DNA of 28,102 nt from Candidatus Falkowiibacteriota bacterium. GTDB lineage: Bacteria > Patescibacteriota > Patescibacteriia > JACRDY01. The position numbers and the translations under genes were made by a program. The notes beneath the pieces were generated by a model. It saw only the letters and a program-made list of their open reading frames with translations. It was not told the origin of the DNA and searched no databases. The DNA is taken from assembly GCA_016218485.1 (NCBI GenBank), contig JACRDY010000022.1, forward strand, positions 1-28,102, in the 5' to 3' direction. Shown in pieces: positions 14,327 to 21,892 of the stretch (position 1 is the first letter of the stretch; each line of letters starts with the position of its first letter).

Positions 14327-15847
14327 TTAATTTTTGCTTCGGTATTGCAGCGCTTCCGCCAGATGCTCGGCGGTGATAGTCTCTGCTCCCGCCAGGTCAG
14401 CGATGGTCCGGGCGATTTTTATTAAACGGTGGAACGAGCGCGCCGAGAGCTGGAGTTTGATCACCGCTTGCTGCATCAGTTTTTGGCAGTCGTTATTCAG
14501 CGGACAGAAGGTTTGGATGGCCTTAGGGTTCATTTCGGCGTTGGTGACCATAGGCAAATTTTGGAAACGTTGCAGCTGGCGTGTTCGCGCCATCTTGACC
14601 CGTTGACGCACTGTCGCGCTCGTTTCTCCGCCGCTGTCATCGTTTAATTTTTCAAATTTCACCCGCGGCACTTCTACGTGTAGGTCAATACGGTCCAGTA
14701 TTGGTCCGGAGATTTTACGTTGGTAATTGCTGACCTGATGCGCTCCGCAGAGGCATTGGCGCTCCGGATCGGTAGCGTAACCGCAGGGACAGGGGTTCTG
14801 GGCGGCGACCAGGGTGAAGCGCGCCGGGAAGGTTAGGGACCCGGCGGCGCGGCTGACGGTGATGACGCCGTCTTCTAGCGGCTGGCGCAGATGCTCCAGC
14901 GTCACGCGGGGGAATTCGGCAAATTCATCCAGAAAGAGTACGCCGCGGTGGGCCAGTGAAATTTCACCCGGCCGCGGCAGCCGTCCCCCGCCGATCAGGG
15001 CCACGCCGGAGCTGGAGTGATGCGGGCTGCGCCAGGGACGAACCGCGATCATTGGCTGGTCTTTCAGCAGCCGACCGGCCACGCTGTAAATTTTCGTCAC
15101 CTCAAGAATTTCCCCGACGGTCATCGGCGGCAAGATGGATGGCAGAGCCTTGGCCAGCAGTGTCTTACCGCTGCCGGGCGGACCGTTGAAGAGGAGATTG
15201 TGCCCGCCGGCCGCGGCGATCTCCAGGGCGCGCTTGGCCTGCTCTTGGCCTTTGATATTACAGAGGTCAAAGAGTTCATAGCTACTTTCGGTGTTGGTTT
15301 GGCGGAGCCCGTGCGTCCGTGTCGGCTCAATGGTGTGACGGCCGGTGAAGTGTTCAATCAGTTCACCCAGATTGTCCAGGCCGACCACCCGTAGGTCGGC
15401 TATCAGGTCAGCTTCGCCCAGGTTGACCTTGGGCAGGTAGAGTGTCTGTATCCCCCGCTCTTTGGCGTGCAGGGCGATCGGCAGGATGCCGTCGGTATGC
15501 CGCAGTTTGCCCTCCAGCGAGACTTCGCCGATGAAGAGCGATTGACGCAGGTCAGTTTTTATTTTTAACGTTTCTAGCATGATCCCCACCGCGATCGGCA
15601 GATCGTAGGCTGAACCCATTTTGGGCGTGTCGGCCGGAGCCAGGTTGACGATCAGCCGACGCGTGGCCGGGAATTTTAGACCAGAATTCTGCAGCGCGGC
15701 GCGAATACGCTGCGTCGCTTCTTGGATGGCTTTGTCCGGCAGGCCGACAATGGTGAAGACACCTTTGCCGTGCGAGATGTCCACTTCCACCTCAATCGGC
15801 TGGCAGTCCAGGCCCACCACGGCGCAGGAATTGATGATGTTGAGCAT
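14327..15847 (-). CDS. comM: YifB/ComM-family Mg-chelatase-like AAA+ ATPase
   Basis: A 506-residue protein of the ComM family; in naturally competent bacteria ComM is a helicase that promotes branch migration during integration of incoming DNA. The N-terminal Lon-like fold reads VGLDCQPIEVEVDISHGKGV and IVGLPDKAIQEATQRIRAAL, then NLAPADTPKMGSAYDLPIAV. The ATPase core has Walker A GPPGSGKTLLAKAL (near 219), Walker B LFLDEFAEF and a cysteine cluster NPCPCGYATDPERQCLCG. Length is normal. A TATAAT ends two bases before the ATG, with a TATTCT seven bases before it, so translation is probably leaderless. Its presence fits competence as a route for the foreign DNA seen nearby. Confidence 0.93.
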   Translation of the reverse strand: MLNIINSCAVVGLDCQPIEVEVDISHGKGVFTIVGLPDKAIQEATQRIRAALQNSGLKFPATRRLIVNLAPADTPKMGSAYDLPIAVGIMLETLKIKTDLRQSLFIGEVSLEGKLRHTDGILPIALHAKERGIQTLYLPKVNLGEADLIADLRVVGLDNLGELIEHFTGRHTIEPTRTHGLRQTNTESSYELFDLCNIKGQEQAKRALEIAAAGGHNLLFNGPPGSGKTLLAKALPSILPPMTVGEILEVTKIYSVAGRLLKDQPMIAVRPWRSPHHSSSGVALIGGGRLPRPGEISLAHRGVLFLDEFAEFPRVTLEHLRQPLEDGVITVSRAAGSLTFPARFTLVAAQNPCPCGYATDPERQCLCGAHQVSNYQRKISGPILDRIDLHVEVPRVKFEKLNDDSGGETSATVRQRVKMARTRQLQRFQNLPMVTNAEMNPKAIQTFCPLNNDCQKLMQQAVIKLQLSARSFHRLIKIARTIADLAGAETITAEHLAEALQYRSKN

Positions 15848-15893
15848 ATATTATAGAATATGAAATAATGAATATGTGGTGCTACTGAGACTG

Positions 15894-16032
15894 AACCCCA
15901 CCCTGTCCCTCCCCTTACTTCGGCCCCGCATTATGCGGGGACCTCGCAAGGGGAGGAGACGCGCTCTTCACTGCCAAGCGTGACATGACGGTCTCTCCCC
16001 CTTATTCATAAGGGGGAGGACAGGAGGGGGTT
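15894..16032. mobile_element. MITE-like element, copy 1
   Basis: A 139-base non-coding unit with imperfect terminal inverted repeats of about 23 bases (AACCCC-x-x-CCTGTCC.. at 15894-15916 and its complement at 16010-16032). It also has two subterminal palindromes, CCCCGCATTATGCGGGG and CCCCCTTATtcATAAGGGGG. A second copy, in opposite orientation and truncated, is at 25854-25961. The two copies also share 48 bases outside the right terminus (16033-16080). No transposase is in the window. Confidence 0.75.
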
Positions 16033-16131
16033 TTCAGCTTAATCATAACAACTGCTAGTTAAAATCTTTCTAAACTAAAAAAATCCCCAGTTTAGGAATT
16101 TTTCATTTATTTTTTAACTAATTTTTAGATA

Positions 16132-16590
16132 TTACGGCTGCCGGGCGCGTCGCAGGGTGTTGAGGAAGAGCCCGATGATGCCCAGCACGATCATGGCGTC
16201 GGCCAGATTGAAGATCGGCCAGAAGTTGAAGTTAATATAATCCACCACTGACTGGCCGCTTAGGCGATCCCAGAAGTTGGACAGCGCGCCGCCGATGACG
16301 AGCGTTAGGCAGCTGATGGCCATGATGTTCTTAGCGCGATACTGCTTGACCAATTCCCAGGTCAGGAGCATGAGGATGATGAGGGTGAAGGGCGCGACCA
16401 GCACCAGGATGAGATCGGGGTCAATGACAAGGCCGAAGGCCAGTCCGGGATTGTGCCAGAGCTGCAGCTTGAACAAAATAAAATCCCGCATGGTGTCCGG
16501 ATTGGCGACGAAGTATTGCTTGAGCAGTTGGTCGATCACCAGCAAGACAGCGGCAGCGCCGTTGGCTATGATCACTTTACTTTTGAACAT
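16132..16590 (-). CDS. lspA: Lipoprotein signal peptidase (signal peptidase II)
   Basis: A 152-residue inner-membrane aspartyl protease that removes signal peptides from prolipoproteins. Four membrane segments are visible. Family motifs: LWHNPGLAFGLVID (usual N-x-G-x-A-F/S), NFWDRLSGQSVVDYINF and IFNLADAMIVLG. The catalytic aspartates are those in VVDYI and NLADA. Length is slightly under that of E. coli LspA. It begins two bases after the last base of the DksA/TraR gene, so the two are almost certainly one transcript. Confidence 0.96.
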   Translation of the reverse strand: MFKSKVIIANGAAAVLLVIDQLLKQYFVANPDTMRDFILFKLQLWHNPGLAFGLVIDPDLILVLVAPFTLIILMLLTWELVKQYRAKNIMAISCLTLVIGGALSNFWDRLSGQSVVDYINFNFWPIFNLADAMIVLGIIGLFLNTLRRARQP

Positions 16591-16591
16591 G

Positions 16592-16951
16592 TTATGATTT
16601 GTTCAATCGGTTTTTACAGCTGATGCAGGCCGAAGAGGCCGGGCGGGCCAGCAGGCGCTTTTCATCTATTGCCTGGCCGCAGTATTTGCAGTCGCCATAG
16701 CTGCCGTCGGCGATTTGCTGGAGTGCTTTCTCAATGTCTTTGAGGCTATTCTGCAGACTGTCTTCCAGGCTTAGGCTATCGCTATAGGCGGCTACTTCAG
16801 CGGCGTTCTCGTCTTCTTTGTCACCAAACTGTGGGAAACGCGCGTCAGCGGCATCTTCATTGCCTTCAGTAAATTTAGCCAGTTCTTTCTCTATTTTATC
16901 TTTCCGCGCTGCCAGATCAGTTTTGATTTTTTGTAGTGTCGTTTTGTTCAT
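16592..16951 (-). CDS. DksA/TraR-type zinc-finger regulator
   Basis: A 119-residue protein: an N-terminal coiled coil (about 1-85, rich in K/E/D/A) and a C-terminal four-cysteine zinc finger, C88-x2-C91 (GDCKYCGQAI) and C109-x2-C112 (SACISCKNRL). This is the DksA/TraR/YteA layout, in which the protein enters the RNA polymerase secondary channel and changes initiation, usually with ppGpp. The coiled-coil tip lacks a clear DksA-type DxxDxA, so the activity may differ. A TATACT about 20 bases upstream (near 16972-16977) suggests a very short leader. It is followed directly by lspA. Confidence 0.88.
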   Translation of the reverse strand: MNKTTLQKIKTDLAARKDKIEKELAKFTEGNEDAADARFPQFGDKEDENAAEVAAYSDSLSLEDSLQNSLKDIEKALQQIADGSYGDCKYCGQAIDEKRLLARPASSACISCKNRLNKS

Positions 16952-17059
16952 ACGGGGTCAAAGGTGTTCTTAGTATAAAATATTTGCGGCAAAAATGGAA
17001 TATCCGGTGGTTGTCCGCAGGATGGGCATTATGGCACACCGTGGTATTTTGTCAATTTA

Positions 17060-17155
17060 AGACACAGATAGCACAGATAATCACAGATTACACAAATCAA
17101 TACAGATAATACAGATCTGTGTAGTCTGTGATTATCTGTGCTATCTGTGTTTTCA
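17060..17155. repeat. Inverted repeat (ACACAGATAGCACAGATAATC type)
   Basis: The left arm (about 17061-17090) and right arm (about 17123-17153) are near-perfect complements built from CACAGATA units, with further units in the loop. The same units recur at 2904-3060 and 26300-26340. Confidence 0.8.
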
Positions 17156-17171
17156 TGCTTTTTGGTAAATG

Positions 17172-17570
17172 AAAAGGCGTATCCTGAAGCCCTATGTTTT
17201 TTAATTTATATAGCTGGGATACGCCTGGATCTCCAGGTATTTCCTAGCCCTTGCATAAGCTAGCTAGAGAAAACTTCCGTTTTCTCCATGTAGCTTACGC
17301 AAAAGCATAAGGAAAATAGGCCTGAGGATCTATGTGCTTGTATACGTTGTTATTCCTGCAACGTAGCGCTAACCCACCGGATCTGGGCAGTCGATATATT
17401 TAGTATCGCTACCACCTTTTGTTTTTTGTTTTTAGGCAGGGAATGGCTGCCGGACCTAAGATCGAGTGAGTTAGAAAGAAATAAGCTTAATTTAGCTCAA
17501 AAAGAGCTGTTAAGCCCATTTCTCTGTAGTTTTGACTACCAATTGTGTTCACAAAGAGCAAGTTATCTAC
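17172..17570 (-). ncRNA. Candidate structured non-coding RNA, about 395 nt
   Basis: An intergenic stretch with a near-consensus minus-strand promoter, dense pairing and a terminator-like end. Helices: GAAATAAGCTTAA/TTAAGCCCATTTC arms with AGCTCaaaaaGAGCT at the tip (about 17478-17523); CGATA/TATCG (17392-17408); TACGTTG/CAACGTA (17343-17365); a long stepped hairpin from about 17227 to 17330 with GCATAAGCTA/TAGCTTACGC and GAGAAAAC-ttcc-GTTTTCTC at its tip; and GGCGTATCC/GGATACGCC (17176-17225), followed on the minus strand by TTTT. No open frame is convincing. I recognise no conserved RNase P, tmRNA, SRP or 6S segment, so the family is unknown. Confidence 0.55.
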
Positions 17571-17575
17571 ATGTA

Positions 17576-17604
17576 ATTATACCACAGATTGATATTCTAT
17601 TCAA
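17576..17604 (-). promoter_or_regulatory. Strong promoter of the 395-nt candidate RNA
   Basis: On the minus strand TTGAAT (17604-17599), a 17-base spacer and a perfect TATAAT (17581-17576) with an extended -10 TG (TGGTATAAT). It points into the structured region, away from the DUF3352-like gene. Confidence 0.75.
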
Positions 17605-17850
17605 CTGTGTCAATATGGTATTTTTTGTTTAAATTTAAGTAAAAATAGCATGGGGATAATTATTAGGTAAAATTTCTAGCCACAAATTTTTATCAGTAAA
17701 CTCACAGGATATCCACATGGGTTAAATCATGAAAACATTAAAACATTAAAACACGAGAACATAAATCATTAAAACATGAAAACATTAAAACAATTCCTGA
17801 TTTTTGCTTTCACTCTGTTGTTTTAATGTTCTTATGTTTTAATGATTTAT
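17605..17850. repeat. AT-rich spacer with AAAACATTAAAACA inverted repeat
   Basis: From 17605 to about 17725 there is plain AT-rich sequence with no gene. From 17727, units of AAAACATTAAAAC and AACATAAATCATTAAAACAT pair with ATGTTTTAATGATTTAT at 17832-17850. The repeat ends at the stop codon of the DUF3352-like gene and may end its transcript. Confidence 0.75.
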
Positions 17851-19278
17851 TTATGGTAGCCAGCAGCCGGTGATGGTTTGATTGTCGGTGTTGAGAATGG
17901 CAGCAGTGTTTGAGCCGGTAATGGGGGCAAGTTGAGTAGCCGGCAAGAATTGTCCGGGCACCAGCCACAGACTCGGCTGACCTACGGCCGGGCAGAGGCT
18001 CGGGAGATTAAGATTGTTTTCCGGCTTGAGCAGCTCGGTCAAGAAGTTTATGGAATTACCAATGATCAGCCACTGGTCATCCAGGGCATAGCCGAGTTCC
18101 CACACTGGAGTATCGTTGGCCACAATATTGAGCGTGCGGCCGTTGATGGAGCGGCTGTCCAGACGAAAATTTTCCGGCTGGCTCAACAGCTCGGTCACGG
18201 GCGTACCATCGGGCAGCGTGGCGGTTACTCTCGTGGGGAAATGCCGGGCGATGATATTGGTTAAAATTGTATCCAGCTGTTTGGTGTCATCTTGCGGTTC
18301 CAGCCGGAGCGCGAGCGCATAGACAGTACGGGCATCAGCGCGACCGATGAATAGCTGGGCCGGTCGGCGCAGCAGCGGAGCGATTTCTGTCCAAGAAAAA
18401 CGGTAGCTGTCTTCATAGTTTTGCCAGAGCGTTGGCGACTGCTCTGTCGTGGCCGGGTCGGACTGCAGCCAGTCGGTGATCAGGCGCGAGGCGCTATCTT
18501 GCAGATCAGGCAGCGCCACACTCAAGATGGTGTCGCGGGGCAGCCTGGTCATCAGCAGCGCCGTCAGCCTATCCAGTGGTTGATCAGCGCTGAGCGAGAA
18601 ATACAGCTCCGGGGTCAGGCTAAGCGAGAGCTGGCGCAGGTTGTGCTGGTCTACGTATGCCTGGATGAGCTGCTGTGAGCGTGTATCATCGGTCAGTCGG
18701 GTCAGTCTGTCAGCGCGCAGGTATAGTTTGATGGGGGTCTGGTCGGCGCGGTGAGCCCAGGGGACGGTATCGCCCAGTGTGGTGATTGACTGTTCGCGGC
18801 CGGCGGTGATCAGCGCGGCCGCGGTCGGCTCCGGGCTGACGAGCAGGTACTGTCCGCTCAAGAGCGAGAAGTTTTTCTGTCCATTGAGTAGTGGCAAGAG
18901 CTCTTTGGCTCGCTTCACTTTCATGATCATCAGCCAGCGGCTGCCGCTGTCTTGCAGCAGGCCGATCTCACGATCGCTATAGGTGGTCAGCAGTTCAGGC
19001 AGTGACAGCGCTGAATCGGTAAAAAAATACTGATCGGCCGCGGTCAGGATCTGTGTCAACAGCGGCTCAACGGCCGTGCCCTGGAGACGGCTCGGCATGT
19101 AGTCCAGATGGAGGTAGAGTTCCGCGTCAGCCGGTACCAGCATAGTCAGCGTGTCACGGCGCGTCAGGTTCCAGTGCCAGTAGAGCGCGCCGACTACTCC
19201 AAAAATCAGCAGTGTCAGCAGCACAAACAGCGCGACAATGACGCGAGAGGGCGAGAGGATTTTAATGGCGGGGAGCAT
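17851..19278 (-). CDS. DUF3352-like single-pass membrane protein
   Basis: About 475 residues with one N-terminal membrane helix (VIVALFVLLTLLIFGVVGAL) and a large outside domain, resembling the DUF3352 layout seen in Patescibacteria. The outside part begins with the typical TLTMLVPADAELYLHLD and is rich in TPIKLYLRADRL- and SLSLTPELYFSLSAD-type beta-strand repeats. Function is unknown. I start at MLPAIKILSP (ATG 19278): a TATAAT ends exactly six bases upstream, indicating a leaderless message, while the longer frame to 19326 runs into a simple repeat. Confidence 0.75.
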   Translation of the reverse strand: MLPAIKILSPSRVIVALFVLLTLLIFGVVGALYWHWNLTRRDTLTMLVPADAELYLHLDYMPSRLQGTAVEPLLTQILTAADQYFFTDSALSLPELLTTYSDREIGLLQDSGSRWLMIMKVKRAKELLPLLNGQKNFSLLSGQYLLVSPEPTAAALITAGREQSITTLGDTVPWAHRADQTPIKLYLRADRLTRLTDDTRSQQLIQAYVDQHNLRQLSLSLTPELYFSLSADQPLDRLTALLMTRLPRDTILSVALPDLQDSASRLITDWLQSDPATTEQSPTLWQNYEDSYRFSWTEIAPLLRRPAQLFIGRADARTVYALALRLEPQDDTKQLDTILTNIIARHFPTRVTATLPDGTPVTELLSQPENFRLDSRSINGRTLNIVANDTPVWELGYALDDQWLIIGNSINFLTELLKPENNLNLPSLCPAVGQPSLWLVPGQFLPATQLAPITGSNTAAILNTDNQTITGCWLP

Positions 19279-19287
19279 GGAGGTATT

Positions 19288-19378
19288 ATAGCAAAGAAGC
19301 AAAGAAACAAAGAAGCAAATAAGCAAAGAAACAATGCTTCTTGGTTGATTTTTTGCTTATTTGTTTCTTTGCTTTTAT
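19288..19378. repeat. Inverted repeat (GCAAAGAAACAAAGAAGC type)
   Basis: Units of GCAAAGAA/AAGCAAAT on the left pair with ATTTGTTTCTTTGC on the right around a TTCTTGGTTGATTTTT loop. It lies between the leaderless start of the DUF3352-like gene and the promoter of the next, divergent gene, and it forms the sequence upstream of the -10. Confidence 0.8.
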
Positions 19379-19388
19379 GTCTTATTTC

Positions 19389-19417
19389 TTGACTTTTTGA
19401 GTATTTTTTCATACACT
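19389..19417 (+). promoter_or_regulatory. Promoter of the small membrane protein gene
   Basis: TTGACT (19389-19394), a 17-base spacer and TACACT (19412-19417). The leader of about 105 bases contains an earlier GGAGGAGCCAT copy (19453-19463) that nearly duplicates the real start context GGAGGAGCCATG. Confidence 0.6.
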
Positions 19418-19529
19418 GGTACATTATCTGACGTTCATAACGTTCGGATGGCAGGAGGAGCCATTTCATCAATGGCAAGGTTTTAACAACTCACAGAAGC
19501 AAATCCGGCAGCAGCCGGGAGGAGGAGCC

Positions 19530-19994
19530 ATGTCGTGGTCGAAGGATCTGCAGCGGTTTCTTGTCGCGTTCAGTTGTTTCGCCCTGCTGACGGCGCTGTT
19601 CGCGTTGATGCGGAAGGGGTTGGGCGGTGATGCTCGGATGATTTGGGGTACCGTGGTGGTCTTCGTTGGTCTCATCATGCTGATCTGGGGTGCGGTTGTC
19701 GGCATCCAGATCGGGCTGGCCGGACAACGTTCACGCTGGCAGTCCCTGCAGGCTTTTCTGCCGCAGTGCCGACGGCTTGTGGTCAAAGCCTGGGCAGTGC
19801 TGCAGCAGGAGTGGACAGATGGGATCATGCGGACGCTACTCCTACTCATTGGGTTGCTGGGGGTGCCGTGGTGTGGCTTGATCTTTCTGCTGCAGATGAC
19901 GGCCGTTCAAGCTTTTAGTACCGGAGTACTTCTGGTCGTCGCCGTGCAGGTTACGGGTTACGTAGTCTGGCGCCGAGTCGCCATGAATTTTTAG
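19530..19994 (+). CDS. Hypothetical four-helix membrane protein
   Basis: I do not recognise this 154-residue protein. Four hydrophobic segments are visible: about 10-27, 37-60, 98-120 and 124-146. A short basic loop follows the first (MRKGLGGDAR) and a basic, Gln-rich loop joins the second and third (AGQRSRWQSLQAFLPQCRR). The start ATG follows GGGAGG by seven bases. With its own promoter (19389) and a strong terminator (20017) it is a self-contained unit. Its Trp and Gln content and high GC differ from neighbouring housekeeping genes, and it could be a horizontally acquired accessory gene; that is inference. Confidence 0.7.
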   Translation: MSWSKDLQRFLVAFSCFALLTALFALMRKGLGGDARMIWGTVVVFVGLIMLIWGAVVGIQIGLAGQRSRWQSLQAFLPQCRRLVVKAWAVLQQEWTDGIMRTLLLLIGLLGVPWCGLIFLLQMTAVQAFSTGVLLVVAVQVTGYVVWRRVAMNF

Positions 19995-20016
19995 TCCAAA
20001 TCCCCATAGGGATATT

Positions 20017-20052
20017 AACCCGCGACTGCCTCAGAGGCTGCCGTGGGTTTTT
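20017..20052 (+). terminator. Terminator of the small membrane protein gene
   Basis: ACCCGCG and CGTGGGT arms (20018-20024, 20042-20048) close an inner GCCTC/GAGGC hairpin, followed by TTTTT. It starts 23 bases after the stop codon. Confidence 0.85.
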
Positions 20053-20057
20053 CGTAT

Positions 20058-20130
20058 AGCAAGAAATCAAATAAACAAAGAAACAACGAAGCAATTGCTT
20101 CGTTGTTTCTTTGTTTTCTTGCTTTGTTAA
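20058..20130. repeat. Inverted repeat (CAAAGAAACAACGAAGCAA type)
   Basis: ACAAAGAAACAACGAAGCAA (20075-20094) and its exact complement (20095-20114) meet directly, forming a near loopless palindrome, with further AAGAAA/TTTCTTG units outside. Confidence 0.85.
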
Positions 20131-20216
20131 TTCTTTTTAATACCTCGCGGGCTTGCCCCGAGGTTACCGATTAGAAATCCTGGTCCAGGGCTTGCTCTGG
20201 GGTTCAATACCTTTTA

Positions 20217-20245
20217 TTGACTAATTTTTATAGATGTCTTATTAT
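20217..20245 (+). promoter_or_regulatory. Promoter of the 161-residue orphan gene
   Basis: TTGACT (20217-20222), a 17-base spacer and TATTAT (20240-20245), followed by an AT-rich start region. Upstream, 20145-20210 holds two short hairpins (CCTCG/CGAGG and CCAG/CTGG). Confidence 0.7.
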
Positions 20246-20295
20246 TTATAATTAACCTGCTCAGGTAAGTAGGTTAGAAACTCTTTCTCCAATCA

Positions 20296-20328
20296 GAGCC
20301 CGGACGGGCTCAAAGAGGCGGACGCCTC
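20296..20328 (+). promoter_or_regulatory. Paired hairpins in the leader of the orphan gene
   Basis: GAGCCCggacGGGCTC (20296-20311) and GAGGCggacGCCTC (20315-20328) are two perfect stems sharing the same GGAC loop. They are separated by three bases and end just before the AAAGGA ribosome binding site. Identical loops suggest an RNA or protein recognition element; that is inference. Confidence 0.6.
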
Positions 20329-20342
20329 AGAAAGGACGTTTG

Positions 20343-20825
20343 ATGCTACTTTCAGAAAAAAGGGAAATGGTCTTTAGGAAACTTCTGGCTGAATTCCCCT
20401 TGTTGTTGGGGACAATATTAGCTCTGGAGGAGCCGAAGAATCAATGGGGTATCCTGGTTCCAGAATTGTGGTATTCTGCGAATTTGGACATCAGGGTCCA
20501 GTCGCTGCAGGACTTCAGGGATTTGCCACCTGTCGTTGGTTCGCCGGTGGGCTATTACCTACATTGGTACTGTCACGATGCGGGGTTTCGGGTTCTTCAT
20601 ATCCTCCCGGCTGTCGTTGACATGACGCTCCCCCCATATCAGGCTCTGCGGCAGTGGTGTGCCGGTAAGGTTCGGGATGAGGCCAGTGTCGCCGCCATCG
20701 CCATGGTCTGGATCAGTGATGACCCGATCGGGAGAACCATTCGGATATTCCGGCCTTCCCGGCGAGAGCAGGGCACTTCTATCCAGTGGTACCCCGGCAT
20801 TTTTGACGACTCGGGGGATCGGTAG
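20343..20825 (+). CDS. Hypothetical protein (160 residues)
   Basis: I do not recognise this protein. It is soluble, with no signal peptide or membrane segment, and is rich in Trp, Pro and Tyr (for example VGYYLHWYCHDAGFR and TSIQWYPGIFDDSGDR). The start ATG at 20343 follows AAAGGA by six bases; the TTG directly before it is a less likely start. It has its own promoter (20217), a structured leader (20296-20328) and a perfect terminator (20866), the same monocistronic plan as the membrane protein gene just upstream. The two may be a functional pair, but they are separately transcribed. Confidence 0.65.
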   Translation: MLLSEKREMVFRKLLAEFPLLLGTILALEEPKNQWGILVPELWYSANLDIRVQSLQDFRDLPPVVGSPVGYYLHWYCHDAGFRVLHILPAVVDMTLPPYQALRQWCAGKVRDEASVAAIAMVWISDDPIGRTIRIFRPSRREQGTSIQWYPGIFDDSGDR

Positions 20826-20865
20826 GTTGGACGGGCCCTACCAGGCATACATCTAGGATCGTGAC

Positions 20866-20894
20866 TCCGCGGCAGATCGCTGCCGCGGGGTTTT
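20866..20894 (+). terminator. Terminator of the 160-residue orphan gene
   Basis: CCGCGGCAG, an ATCG loop and CTGCCGCGG (20867-20888) form a perfect nine-pair stem, followed by GGTTTT. A second possible stem, GGTAGG/CCTACC, lies at 20821-20842, overlapping the stop codon. Confidence 0.9.
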
Positions 20895-20919
20895 CCATAT
20901 ACCAAAAGGACGAGAGAAG

Positions 20920-21005
20920 CAAAGAAGCAACGAAGCAAAAAAACATTAAAACACTAGAACATGAAAACACGTTTTTGTTTTCATGTTCTGGTGCTCTTGT
21001 GTTTT
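20920..21005. repeat. Mixed inverted repeat (AACATTAAAACACTAGAACATG type)
   Basis: ACTAGAACATGAAAACA on the left pairs with TGTTTTCATGTTCTGGT on the right around a short CGTTTT loop. A run of GAAGCAAAGAAGCAACGAAGC units, from the other repeat family, precedes it, so two families are joined here. The right end meets the stop codon of the next gene. Confidence 0.8.
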
Positions 21006-21786
21006 ATGTTATACCAAATTTTTCATCAAGGAAGGAATGCCAAACGTAGAGTTTAGTGGTCAGCTTGGTTTCTCCGGCGATGTCATAGCCCAATTCTTTC
21101 AAATCAATAATATCTCCGGGCTTGATACTATTCTGGCGCCGCAACCGGATTAGATTCGCACGTTCAGGCGATTCGTGTCTGAGAAGCAATGTTTCAGGGG
21201 CATTGTCCCATTGATCTTGGTTAGCACGGAAATCTTCTTTAAATATGTCGTGTAGGTCAACACCACAGGAGTGAGCGGCCTCGGCGAGCGTTTTATCCCA
21301 GCCTTCTATTTTAGCTAGATTGGCCGGTGAAATTAGATTAGGGAGTGCAGCCTGAAACACTTGGCGGAACAGGCGAATCCGTTGGAGTTTGAAATCAGCT
21401 GGTCGGAGAGCATGTCGCGCAAAGAATGAGCGATCAGTATCACTCCAAGTATCAGGGTTTGGATTATTCGCTCGGAACGTCGGACCTAATGATGGTAAAT
21501 TATTTGATAGACGTAACCGCTCATCATCATTCTTTGCGGTGCGCATACCATCATGCCACTGGCGTAGCTCGGACATCTCAGTCAGAGCATTTTTTAGAGA
21601 GCGCATCACCACCTCTTCAATGGCGAGCGTCTGGTCTTCTTCGTTTTGCTTAGGGAAATTCTTGGGCAGTATTGGCAGCCGAGCCAGGTGGCTACCGAGC
21701 GCCTCAAACCAGACGCACGGATTTTGCTCGCGTTTGTTTTCGGCCTCTCCCCTGGTTGGGGGCGGCATGTGTTCGTTGGGGGGCAT
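21004..21786 (-). CDS. Hypothetical protein (about 260 residues)
   Basis: I do not recognise this protein. It is soluble and charged, rich in Asn, Arg and Pro, with predicted helices through the middle (for example NEEDQTLAIEEVVMRSLKNA). A basic stretch ERANLIRLRRQNSIKPGDII lies near the C-terminus, where the KPGDIIDLKELGYD region looks like a small beta domain. I start at MPPNEHMPPP (ATG 21786): a TATACT ends exactly six bases before it, indicating a leaderless message, while the longer frame to 21819 runs into a simple repeat. It is downstream of pnp but separated by a terminator and an inverted repeat. Confidence 0.65.
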   Translation of the reverse strand: MPPNEHMPPPTRGEAENKREQNPCVWFEALGSHLARLPILPKNFPKQNEEDQTLAIEEVVMRSLKNALTEMSELRQWHDGMRTAKNDDERLRLSNNLPSLGPTFRANNPNPDTWSDTDRSFFARHALRPADFKLQRIRLFRQVFQAALPNLISPANLAKIEGWDKTLAEAAHSCGVDLHDIFKEDFRANQDQWDNAPETLLLRHESPERANLIRLRRQNSIKPGDIIDLKELGYDIAGETKLTTKLYVWHSFLDEKFGIT

Positions 21787-21797
21787 GGGGGTAGTAT

Positions 21798-21881
21798 AGC
21801 AAGAAAAACATGAAAACATTAAAACACCAGAACATTAAAACAAAGACTTGTTTTAATGTTCTGGTGTTCTCGTGTTTTTAG
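21798..21881. repeat. Inverted repeat (ACATTAAAACACCAGAACATTAAAAC type)
   Basis: The arms (about 21808-21842 and 21849-21880) are near-perfect complements around an AAGACTTG loop. The left end touches the -10 of the downstream gene. Confidence 0.85.
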
Positions 21882-21892
21882 AGATGTGATCA

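Noticed and set aside
17426..17632. A 68-codon plus-strand frame starting at TTG
   Set aside because: It is antisense to the 395-nt candidate RNA and its promoter, with no ribosome site and no family resemblance.
17560..17720. Replication origin
   Set aside because: There are three DnaA-box-like 9-mers with one mismatch each (TTATCTACA, TTATCCCCA, ATATCCACA) in AT-rich DNA. None is perfect, and neither dnaA, dnaN nor a change in gene direction is present.
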